Source of the DNA: CAYXDO01 sp964463485
GTDB taxonomy: Bacteria > Myxococcota > Kuafuiibacteriia > Kuafuiibacteriales > Kuafuiibacteriaceae
Direction of reading: 5' to 3'
Length of the DNA stretch: 32,180 nt
Assembly: GCA_964463485.1 (NCBI GenBank)
Contig: CAYXDO010000133.1
Span: 1-32,180 of the forward strand
Part shown: piece after piece, positions 18,436 through 24,803 of the stretch
How the letters are laid out: each line of letters opens with the position of its first letter
How positions within the stretch are numbered: the stretch's first letter is position 1
Notes under the pieces: model-generated
What the model was told of the DNA's origin: nothing
Databases searched by the model: none
What the model saw: the letters and a program-made list of their open reading frames with translations, nothing else
Translations under genes and position numbers: made by a program

Positions 18436-20055
18436 CTAAACGAGATCTTCTCTCCAGAGGATCGTCTCTGCGGCCTCGTCGCCGAGCTTCGGGTAGTCGA
18501 TCGTGAAGTGAAGTCCTCGGGATTCCTTGCGGCGCAAGGCAGACAGCACGATCAGCTCCGCCACGGTGGCGATGTTGCGAAGCTCGAGGAGGTCCCGGGT
18601 CACCGTCGCGCGAAAGTAGAAGTCCCGAATTTCTTCCTTGATGGTGACGATTCGTCGCAGGGCTCGGAGCAACCTTCGGTCGCTTCGAACGATGCCGACA
18701 TAGTTCCACATGAAGCGGCGGATTTCGTCCCAGCATTGTGTGATCACGACGAGCTCGTCGGAAGGCACGGCGCTGCCGATATCCCAGCTAGGAACGCCGG
18801 CTAGCTCGGGCGGAGCGGCCACGAGGTCGGCGCTCGCGATCGCGGCGGCGTGGCCCATGACCGCGGCTTCCAGCAGGGAGTTCGACGCCAAGCGGTTGGC
18901 GCCGTGGAGCCCCGTGCACGCCGACTCACCGGCCACGAAGAGGCCGAGGATGGTGGACGCTCCGCGTGCGTCGGTTCGAACACCGCCGCAGACGTAGTGC
19001 GCGGCGGGCACGACCGGGATGGGCTGGCGCGTGAGATCGATGCCGAACGAGAAGCACGTCTCGTAGATCGTCGGAAAGCGTTGGCGCAGAAAGTCCGCGG
19101 AGAGATGGGTCGTGTCGAGCACGACGTAGTCATCGCCCGTCCTCTTCAGCTCGGCGTCGATCGCCCGAGCCACGACGTCGCGCGGCGCGAGATCCTTCAT
19201 GTGGTGATAAGCGGCCATGAAGGCCGTACCGTCTTGGCGCCGTAGGATCCCGCCTTCTCCGCGGACGGCCTCCGAGATCAAGAAAGACTTCGCTGCAGGG
19301 TGGTACAGGCACGTCGGGTGGAACTGAATGAACTCCATGTTGGCCACCTGCGCGCCGGCTCTCCACGCCATCGCGATGCCGTCTCCGGTCGCGATGTCGG
19401 GGTTGGTAGTGTACAGGTAGACCTTCGAAGCGCCGCCGGTGGCGATCAACGTGGACGACGCCAGGAAGGTCTCGACTCGACCGCGCGCCACGTCGAGCAC
19501 ATACGCGCCGAGGCAGCGATCCGAGCCTCGCTCCCGCGATCCGGCCCGGCTTGCGACTTTTCGGCGAGTGATGAGGTCGACGCCGCAGTGCTCCTCGAGG
19601 ATGGTCACGTTCGGCCGAGCTGCTAGAGCCTCTAGCAATCCACGCTGGATCTCGCGCCCCGTGACGTCGCCCGAGTGCAGGATCCGGCGTGCGGAGTGGC
19701 CGCCTTCTCGGCCGAGGTCGAAGCTCGGATCGGCGCTGCCCAGGTGGCGGTCGAATCGCACACCGGCCTCGAGCAGACGATCGATCGCGGCAGGGGCCTC
19801 CCGCACGATGCGCTCCACGGCGTCCCGTCGACAAAGGCCCGCGCCCGCTTCGAGCGTGTCCTCGACGTGGGCCTCGAAGGAGTCTTCGGGAGTGAGCACC
19901 GCTGCGATGCCCCCTTGGGCGTACGCTGTGTTGGCCTCCGAGGCCGCTCGTTTGGTCGCGACGACGACGGTCTCACCGCGTCGAGACGCTTCGAGCGCAT
20001 AGCTCAGCGCAGCGAGGCCGCTGCCGAGGACCAAGTGATCCGAGACGTGGGGCAC
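18436..20055 (-). CDS. nadB: L-aspartate oxidase
   Basis: NadB oxidises L-aspartate to iminoaspartate with FAD, the first step of de novo NAD synthesis. The 539-aa product has the N-terminal FAD motif LVLGSGLAALSYALEA. Substrate and flavin signatures follow: NTAYAQGGIAAV, REGGHSARRILHSGDVTG, IATGGASKVYLYTTNPDIATGDG, MEFIQFHPTCL, LISEAVRGEGG and the closing VAGESACTGLHGANRLASNS. The C-terminal helical domain (~430-539) is present, so the length is standard. The start GTG at 20055 gives the shortest complete N-terminus. It heads the long minus-strand run; NadC is encoded ~7 kb downstream but NadA is not in the window. Confidence 0.97.
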   Translation of the reverse strand: MPHVSDHLVLGSGLAALSYALEASRRGETVVVATKRAASEANTAYAQGGIAAVLTPEDSFEAHVEDTLEAGAGLCRRDAVERIVREAPAAIDRLLEAGVRFDRHLGSADPSFDLGREGGHSARRILHSGDVTGREIQRGLLEALAARPNVTILEEHCGVDLITRRKVASRAGSRERGSDRCLGAYVLDVARGRVETFLASSTLIATGGASKVYLYTTNPDIATGDGIAMAWRAGAQVANMEFIQFHPTCLYHPAAKSFLISEAVRGEGGILRRQDGTAFMAAYHHMKDLAPRDVVARAIDAELKRTGDDYVVLDTTHLSADFLRQRFPTIYETCFSFGIDLTRQPIPVVPAAHYVCGGVRTDARGASTILGLFVAGESACTGLHGANRLASNSLLEAAVMGHAAAIASADLVAAPPELAGVPSWDIGSAVPSDELVVITQCWDEIRRFMWNYVGIVRSDRRLLRALRRIVTIKEEIRDFYFRATVTRDLLELRNIATVAELIVLSALRRKESRGLHFTIDYPKLGDEAAETILWREDLV

Positions 20056-20207
20056 CCCGACGAGTTACCACGGATCCGGACGTCAGCGGGTGCCGGCGAA
20101 GTCTGACGCCGAGGCGTAGGTGGGGCTGCCGAGCGCGCCGTTCACGGAATATCGAGGCTTCGCGCCTGAACGTGGATCTCCCCACTCGCCGACGCTAGGA
20201 TGCCGAG
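20056..20207. promoter_or_regulatory. Divergent intergenic region nadB / lytic transglycosylase
   Basis: This 152-bp spacer must hold the promoters of both divergent genes. I see no strong hexamers or operator. An AGGA at 20197-20200 serves as ribosome binding site of the GTG start at 20208. Confidence 0.5.
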
Positions 20208-20840
20208 GTGTTGTGTTCGAAGGGGGCTCGACGGCTCGCGAGTCTCCTCATATTTTCGTTCGCGCTCGCCGGACGTGTTGCACACGCGGACATCTACACT
20301 TGGGTCGACGACCATGGAGTGCTCCACTTCGAAGATCTACCGCCTGAAAAAAAGTTGGACGTTTCGGAGCGCTTTGGGGGCGTGGAACCTCGCGTCGTGG
20401 CGCTGCCGAACGGAGAGGAACGCAAGTACTATCGAGCGGACGTCGGCGACTACGACGACTTGATCCGCGCGGCGGCCGAGCATTATCGCCTCCCTTTTCA
20501 CTACGTGAAGGCGGTGGCGAAGGTCGAGAGCAACTTCAATCCGAGCGCCGTCTCGCACGCGCGAGCCAAGGGGCTCATGCAGTTGATCGATTCCACGGCG
20601 AAGCTGATGGGAGTGAAGGACCCGTTCGACCCTCGTCAGAACGTCTTTGCTGGCGCGCGCTACCTGCGGATCCTCGCAAATCGCTTCGACGGCGACCTCG
20701 CGCTCACGGCTGCGGCCTACAACGCCGGACCCGAACGCGTACAACGCGACGGGCGGGTACCTGACATCGACGAGACGACGCGTTATGTCGCTCGTGTGCT
20801 CCTGATGTACCGGTTCTACACTCGAGGTCAGGCCCATTGA
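20208..20840 (+). CDS. Lytic murein transglycosylase (DUF4124 + SLT)
   Basis: The 210-aa exported enzyme cleaves peptidoglycan glycan strands to 1,6-anhydro-muropeptides. The signal peptide (1-27, AHA before DIY) is followed by a DUF4124-type segment (DIYTWVDDHGVLHFEDLPPE). The SLT domain (~82-200) has catalytic Glu107 (AKVESNFNPSAVS), GLMQLIDSTA, NVFAGARYL and AAYNAGP. The GTG start at 20208 is supported by AGGA seven bases upstream. The stop overlaps the TTG start of the TPR gene, so the three genes up to pgsA form one operon. The set points to envelope maintenance. Confidence 0.93.
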   Translation: MLCSKGARRLASLLIFSFALAGRVAHADIYTWVDDHGVLHFEDLPPEKKLDVSERFGGVEPRVVALPNGEERKYYRADVGDYDDLIRAAAEHYRLPFHYVKAVAKVESNFNPSAVSHARAKGLMQLIDSTAKLMGVKDPFDPRQNVFAGARYLRILANRFDGDLALTAAAYNAGPERVQRDGRVPDIDETTRYVARVLLMYRFYTRGQAH

Positions 20841-22195
20841 GTCGCTTTCAATCCCGATCCAAGGGCGCCGAAGCGCTCGAGATGGGCGACGACGACGACT
20901 TCATCTTTTACCTGCAGAAGGGCAGTCAGGCGTTCACGCGTGCGGCCTTCGAGGACGCTCGGGGCGCGCTGGAACGCGCGTTCGAGCTCAAGCCGGAGAA
21001 CGAGCGAGCCCAGAACATGCTCGGGCTCACCTACTTCAAGCTCGGCCTGCTCGAGGCTGCGCGCATTCTCTACCAACGGCTTGCAGACGCCCACCCTGAG
21101 GAACCTTCGCTGTTCGTGAACCTCGGCCTCGTCTTGCTCCGACAAGGCCGCCTTCAAGAGGCCGAGACCACGCTCGAGACAGCCCTGCGCTTGTCGCCCG
21201 GCCACAAGCGGGCCCACTCGTATCTGGGCCTCGTGCTTCATCGACGAGGTGACCTCGGACGGGCGCGAGACCATCTGCTACTCGGCGGCGCAAGCGACAT
21301 GGTCGCGCGCCTAGACCGCCAGTCGCTCGCAGCCCCGCGGCCTTCGGAGATGCTGCGCGCGATCGCCGACGAGGGCGTATCCAACATCGACGATCCCGGG
21401 AGCCTCCGGCCGATCGTCGATCCCGTCGACGAATCGGGCGCGCGCGACGAAGACGCTTGGCGCTCACAAACGGGCCACGGCGAAGCCGAGCAGCTCTTCG
21501 CGCCTCGTGACGACGACGAGCTCTCCGCGGCGGAATGGCCAAAGGAAGCTCCGGAAGCAGCGACAGTACGTATCACCGGCGTCGTGGACGGCAACGCGCC
21601 GCTCAGCAGCGCCGCTTGGTCGAGTCCGCCGACCACCACCACCGCGCGCCTCCCCCTCGTCGAGCCCGCGGTCGAGCTCATCGACGCTCCATGGACCGAC
21701 GGCGTCGCGGTCAGCGCGTCCAGCCCCAAGAGCGCGCGTCTGCAGCTGCGCGCCCCTGGGTTCGTGAGATCCGAAGCCGTCGCCTTCGTGATCGGAACCT
21801 TCGAGTCCTTTCCGACCCCGATTCCAGGGCTCCTGAGGCTCACCGGTGACCTCCGCATGTCCCTCAGCTTCAAGCGATCGGCGCTGCTCGTTCGCGTCGA
21901 TGGTCGGCTTCACGCGCGGACGTCTTCGATGATCGCCATCGAACCCGGGCTCTCGGCGCACTTCGACCCGTCCAACGATCAAGTCGGCCTCGAGGGGATC
22001 GGTGCGATCCTGCTCGATGGACCGAGCAACCCGCTCGTGGTCACGATTTCTCCAAAGTCGCCCCTGTGGTGCCTGGAGCGCGCGATCCTCGCATACAGCC
22101 CAGAGCTCGCGTCAGCCGCTGTCTCCTTCGACTCGCGCCCCGGCGTTCGCTTGAGCGGATCCGGTTTCGCGCTCCTCGATCCCTCGCCCGAATGA
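20837..22195 (+). CDS. TPR-repeat protein with AIM24-like C-terminal domain
   Basis: The 452-aa product (TTG start 20837, overlapping the transglycosylase stop; ATG 20882 is an alternative) has about four tetratricopeptide repeats at ~24-160 (for example ALERAFELKPENERAQNMLG, ALRLSPGHKRAHSYLGLVLH). An acidic, low-complexity linker at ~165-285 (many Asp/Glu, Pro, Thr) follows. The C-terminal ~300-452 is beta-rich (RRSALLVRVDGRLHARTSSM-like strand, GIGAILLDGPSNPL, VRLSGSGFALLDP). Its pattern resembles the AIM24/TerD-like double-psi beta domains seen after TPRs in deltaproteobacteria. This is a scaffold-type protein with unknown partner. It is cytoplasmic or peripheral, as there is no signal peptide. 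Confidence 0.78.
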   Translation: MSRFQSRSKGAEALEMGDDDDFIFYLQKGSQAFTRAAFEDARGALERAFELKPENERAQNMLGLTYFKLGLLEAARILYQRLADAHPEEPSLFVNLGLVLLRQGRLQEAETTLETALRLSPGHKRAHSYLGLVLHRRGDLGRARDHLLLGGASDMVARLDRQSLAAPRPSEMLRAIADEGVSNIDDPGSLRPIVDPVDESGARDEDAWRSQTGHGEAEQLFAPRDDDELSAAEWPKEAPEAATVRITGVVDGNAPLSSAAWSSPPTTTTARLPLVEPAVELIDAPWTDGVAVSASSPKSARLQLRAPGFVRSEAVAFVIGTFESFPTPIPGLLRLTGDLRMSLSFKRSALLVRVDGRLHARTSSMIAIEPGLSAHFDPSNDQVGLEGIGAILLDGPSNPLVVTISPKSPLWCLERAILAYSPELASAAVSFDSRPGVRLSGSGFALLDPSPE

Positions 22196-22818
22196 CCGAT
22201 TCCACGAACGACAAAAGGACTCCCGAAGCCAAGGCTCGCCTGCGGCGCGAGATCTTCAACATTCCCAACAGCATCACCTACGCCCGCGTCGCCGCCATTC
22301 CGCTGGTGCTCGCTTTCATGGCGTTCGACTCCCAAAAGAACGCCTTCATCGCGGCCATGATTTTCGCGGTCGCGTCTGCCAGCGACGCGCTCGACGGCTA
22401 CCTCGCGCGGCGAATGAACCTGATCTCCGTGCTCGGAAAGTTCCTCGACCCCTTGGCGGACAAGCTGCTCGTCATGGGTGTGTTGCTCATGCTCATCCAG
22501 CTCGGCCGCGTCTCGCCGTGGGTCGCGCTCGTGATCCTGTCACGAGAGATGATCATCACCGGGTTGCGGACGGTCGCGGCGAGCGAGGGCCTCGTGATCG
22601 CAGCGCGAGAGCTCGGCAAGACGAAGACCGCGTTCCAAATGGTCGGCCTGTGGGCGCTCTCGGTGCACTACGAGTATCCGATTCCGGGCATGGGCGATCC
22701 GGTGGACTTTCACGAAGTCGGCGCGGTGTTTTTGTACATCTCGGTCTTCTTCTCCGTGGCGTCGGCGCTCGAGTACTTCCGTGCATTCTTCCAGTCCGTG
22801 GCCTCCCCGCGGCCTTGA
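22192..22818 (+). CDS. pgsA: CDP-diacylglycerol--glycerol-3-phosphate 3-phosphatidyltransferase
   Basis: PgsA is an inner-membrane enzyme that condenses CDP-diacylglycerol with glycerol 3-phosphate, giving the precursor of phosphatidylglycerol and cardiolipin. The 208-aa product carries the full CDP-alcohol phosphotransferase motif: D65, D68, G69, A72, R73, then G82, D86 and D90 with family spacing. It begins with FNIPNSITYARVAAIPLVL, typical of PgsA. Several hydrophobic segments follow. The ATG at 22192 overlaps the TPR gene stop (ATGA). A longer frame from 22066 is antisense-like and rejected. The family call is firm; a paralog for another alcohol is less likely. Confidence 0.93.
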   Translation: MTDSTNDKRTPEAKARLRREIFNIPNSITYARVAAIPLVLAFMAFDSQKNAFIAAMIFAVASASDALDGYLARRMNLISVLGKFLDPLADKLLVMGVLLMLIQLGRVSPWVALVILSREMIITGLRTVAASEGLVIAARELGKTKTAFQMVGLWALSVHYEYPIPGMGDPVDFHEVGAVFLYISVFFSVASALEYFRAFFQSVASPRP

Positions 22819-22838
22819 GCTGGCGCGACACGTTCGCA

Positions 22839-22867
22839 TTGACGGCGTGGATTGAGCGTGTTAAGAG
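22839..22867 (+). promoter_or_regulatory. Promoter of tRNA-Gly
   Basis: TTGACG (22839-22844) is followed after exactly 17 nt by TAAGAG (22862-22867). The predicted start point is ~5-8 nt before the tRNA 5' end at 22880, as for a tRNA transcript. Confidence 0.6.
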
Positions 22868-22879
22868 CGCCCCAAGTTC

Positions 22880-22951
22880 GCGGGAGTAACTCAGTGGTAG
22901 AGTGCGACCTTGCCAAGGTCGAAGTCGCGAGTTCAAATCTCGTCTCCCGCT
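22880..22951 (+). tRNA. tRNA-Gly (GCC)
   Basis: The 72-nt gene has acceptor GCGGGAG/CTCCCGC and D-arm ACTCAGTGGTAGAGT. The anticodon stem is CGACC/GGTCG with loop TTGCCAA (anticodon GCC), and the T-loop is GTTCAAATC. The discriminator is T. CCA is not encoded. Confidence 0.96.
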
Positions 22952-23088
22952 CAAAAAAAATCAAGTAGTTCCGAAGGGTTGGACGAAACACCGTCCAGCC
23001 CTTTTTCGTTTCTGCGGCCGGGCGCGCCCTTCGTTGCGAGTTTCGCGACCAGTGTCGGTGACAAGTTCTCGTCGATCAGGATCTTCAT
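22951..23088 (-). pseudogene. Truncated DUF5615-like (PIN-fold) toxin
   Basis: A 45-codon frame starts at ATG 23088, 19 nt after the stop of the DUF433 gene. Its first ~20 residues, MKILIDENLSPTLVAKLATK, match the start of DUF5615/PIN-like toxins (typically MKFLxDENLPP), including the conserved Asp-Glu-Asn. The match ends abruptly. The following residues (APGRRNEKGLDG...) are merely the antisense of the tRNA-Gly terminator. A normal toxin is ~110-120 residues, so most of it is lost, with the break near 23020-23030. It is probably non-functional. Confidence 0.6.
22976..23006 (+). terminator. Rho-independent terminator of tRNA-Gly
   Basis: A 10-bp stem (GGGTTGGACG / CGTCCAGCCC, one T-G wobble) with a 6-nt loop is followed by TTTTT at 23002-23006. 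It lies ~25 nt after the tRNA. On the minus strand it overlaps the remnant toxin frame. Confidence 0.88.
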
Positions 23089-23107
23089 GTCGTGCAGCGT
23101 TACGGCG

Positions 23108-23716
23108 CTACATCCACTCGAAACGCAGTCGCGGTAGACGGCCGCTCGGCCGACCTGGCCGCGGTCCCATTGTCGCGAGCAACCGCGCTAGCTCGAAGTC
23201 GTCGTCTTTGAGCCGCGGAAAGTCGTTCTTCATCTCTTTCATCGGAACGCCCCGCAGCATGAGCTGTCCGACCCGGTTAACCGAGACGCGTGTTCCGGCA
23301 AAGACGGGCTCGCCGCCGAGAGTGTCGCGTCGCGAGACGATCCGCTTCTCTCGTTCGCCAAGAAGCGCCACGAGCCGCCGAACATGCGCCCGGAGCGGAC
23401 GCAGGTCTACGCGGAGCTGCAGTACATTCATCAACAGCTCAAGCGTGTCGTCGTCGATGAGGCGCCAACCGCTCATCTCGCGACGGCTGCGCTTCACGAC
23501 GAGCTCGTAGAGCCCGCGCTGCGCTTCGAGCTCAAGCGGAAACGGAATGGCGCCACGGAGCTTGAAGAAGAGTGCGTCCGCCTCGGTGAAGCGCCACCGA
23601 CGAGTCTTCCGATCTCGGGCTGGCTTCACCACTTCTTGCGCGAGACTGTGTCGAATCACCTTCTGCGAGACGCCCGCAAGCGCGGCGGTCTCGGTCAGCG
23701 TCAAAACATTGGCCAT
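23108..23716 (-). CDS. HTH-DUF433 antitoxin-type protein
   Basis: The 202-aa product has an N-terminal helix-turn-helix of MerR/excisionase type (TLTETAALAGVSQKVIRHSL, ~6-50). The middle segment has SRREMSGWRLIDDD and helical LLMNVLQLRV. A C-terminal DUF433 domain (~128-183) shows SRRDTLGGEPVFAGTRVSV, then MKEMKNDFPRLKDDDFELA. DUF433 proteins commonly act as antitoxins and pair with a DUF5615 toxin encoded just downstream. Here the toxin is truncated (22951-23088). The gene therefore is a solitary antitoxin or regulator, which could protect against a related toxin elsewhere. Its ATG (23716) has no Shine-Dalgarno. Confidence 0.85.
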   Translation of the reverse strand: MANVLTLTETAALAGVSQKVIRHSLAQEVVKPARDRKTRRWRFTEADALFFKLRGAIPFPLELEAQRGLYELVVKRSRREMSGWRLIDDDTLELLMNVLQLRVDLRPLRAHVRRLVALLGEREKRIVSRRDTLGGEPVFAGTRVSVNRVGQLMLRGVPMKEMKNDFPRLKDDDFELARLLATMGPRPGRPSGRLPRLRFEWM

Positions 23717-23725
23717 GGCATGGTC

Positions 23726-23754
23726 ATAGTTTCGCTTCTCGTTAGGGTGGTCAA
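23726..23754 (-). promoter_or_regulatory. Possible promoter of the DUF433 gene, near-leaderless
   Basis: On the minus strand TTGACC (23754-23749) is followed after 17 nt by AACTAT (23731-23726). The predicted start point falls within a few bases of the ATG at 23716, fitting the lack of a ribosome binding site. Confidence 0.4.
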
Positions 23755-23926
23755 GGCGAATGGCCTTTGGTAACGCCTTGTCCTCCTAGCCCACGCTCCT
23801 CGCGACCGCGCGGCCTTGGACGCCAAGCGACTACGGGCCGCACTCGATCAATTCGCGGGATCGTCGTCGCTGCGCATCCGCGCTACGAGTTGGCCCGGGC
23901 GTGAAGCGGTGGATCACGTTTTGTAG
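23755..23926 (+). other. Degraded coding-like stretch without a start codon
   Basis: Between in-frame stops at ~23772 and 23924-23926 the plus strand reads RLVLLAHAPRDRAALDAKRL and continues to SWPGREAVDHVL. It looks protein-like but has no start and no family I recognise. It may be the decayed end of a lost gene. Confidence 0.35.
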
Positions 23927-24555
23927 AGACCAATTGGGTCGTCGAGGTGGCAGCACCGATTCTCGCGCGAGGTACGGGAGAACGAGCGCGGGCCGGCGAA
24001 GTTCGATTGCATTTGCCTGCGATCTTTCGTTGAAGCTCGGAAGGTCATTCGCGAAAAAAGTCCGAAAGCGGACCTGAACGCGATACGCGCGTTTGTTCGC
24101 TTGGCTCGGGATCAGGGACTCATCGACATGAGTACGAGCGACAGCACCTTCTCGACCCTCTCGAGGTTCGAGCAGTACGTCGACGACCAGAAGATCGAAG
24201 GCTGGCCGGAATCGAAGCTATTTCCAAGGACCCCGACGTCGACGTGTTTCCGCTCGACGAACCGATGCTCACACTCAGCACACGACTTGCTGCCAATCCC
24301 GGAATCGAGCTTCAGCCCTATGACTTGGGCGTGCTCGAGGCCGCAACTCGGATAAGATCGACGGGTAGCCGGATCTCGTTCTGCACTCTAGACTCACATC
24401 TCTGGCCTTGGGCTCGGCAGGCGCGCAGAGACGCCCTGCAGGACCTTTCCGACGCTGCAACGGTTTGGGTGTACCGAGACTTCATGATGGACACGCCTGA
24501 GCGACCAGATCTCTGGCCATTAGTCCGGGAGGGGGCGGTGACCCGCGCGTGTTAG
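23927..24555 (+). pseudogene. Frameshifted PIN-like domain gene remnant
   Basis: Coding-like sequence continues from 23927 (KFDCICLRSFVEARKVIREK, LARDQGLIDMSTSDSTFSTL) in one frame to about 24200. It then carries on in the next frame (GIEAISKDPDVDVFPLDEPM, LQPYDLGVLEAATRIR, FCTLDSHLWPW, AATVWVYRDFMMDTPERPDL) to a stop at 24553. A single frameshift between ~24170 and ~24215 joins them. The second part, with spaced Asp residues in QPYD and TLDSHL, resembles the C-terminal half of PIN-like nucleases. No start codon or PIN N-terminus is found, so the 5' end is also lost. Its stop overlaps that of the convergent peptide gene. Confidence 0.45.
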
Positions 24556-24749
24556 ACGGCCTGCTTCCAGGTGCTCCAGCCCATGCAGTGCGTGGGACAG
24601 CCGTTGCTGCAAAAGTCCCAGCGGCTCCCACCCGAGACTTCGTCCAGCTCCTCGTCGGACAGGTTGCCCGGGTCCGGCGCACCGGCCTCCTTCCAGTACG
24701 AGACGTTCTTGTAGCTGTCTTTGGGGTTCTTTTTCGTCTCTTCTGACAT
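24552..24749 (-). CDS. Putative RiPP (bacteriocin/lanthipeptide-like) precursor peptide, orphan
   Basis: The 65-aa product starts at ATG 24749. Residues 1-41 look like a leader: a polar, Lys-rich start, YWKEAGAPDPGN, then LSDEELDEVSGG, a match to the double-glycine leader motif (LSxxELxxVxGG) that C39-peptidase transporters cleave. The 24-residue core starts SRWDFCSNGCPTHCMGWSTW and ends KQAV. It has Cys47, Cys51, Cys55 (CxxxCxxxC), three Trp, and five Ser/Thr that could be dehydrated. Such leader and core patterns occur in class II lanthipeptides and other GG-leader RiPPs. No LanM, radical SAM, YcaO or ABC peptidase gene lies nearby, so the modification type is unknown. There is no Shine-Dalgarno; see the promoter entry. 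Confidence 0.75.
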   Translation of the reverse strand: MSEETKKNPKDSYKNVSYWKEAGAPDPGNLSDEELDEVSGGSRWDFCSNGCPTHCMGWSTWKQAV

Positions 24750-24755
24750 GCGCGG

Positions 24756-24784
24756 AAACTAGATCGGGACAAGTGAGGTTTCAA
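24756..24784 (-). promoter_or_regulatory. Promoter of the RiPP-like precursor, predicted leaderless
   Basis: On the minus strand TTGAAA (24784-24779) and TAGTTT (24761-24756) are separated by exactly 17 nt. The -10 ends 6 nt before the ATG at 24749, so transcription should start at or beside the start codon. This explains the missing ribosome binding site and implies expression independent of the lipoprotein gene upstream. Confidence 0.5.
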
Positions 24785-24803
24785 GCGCCTCCCGGGGTAT
24801 GCG

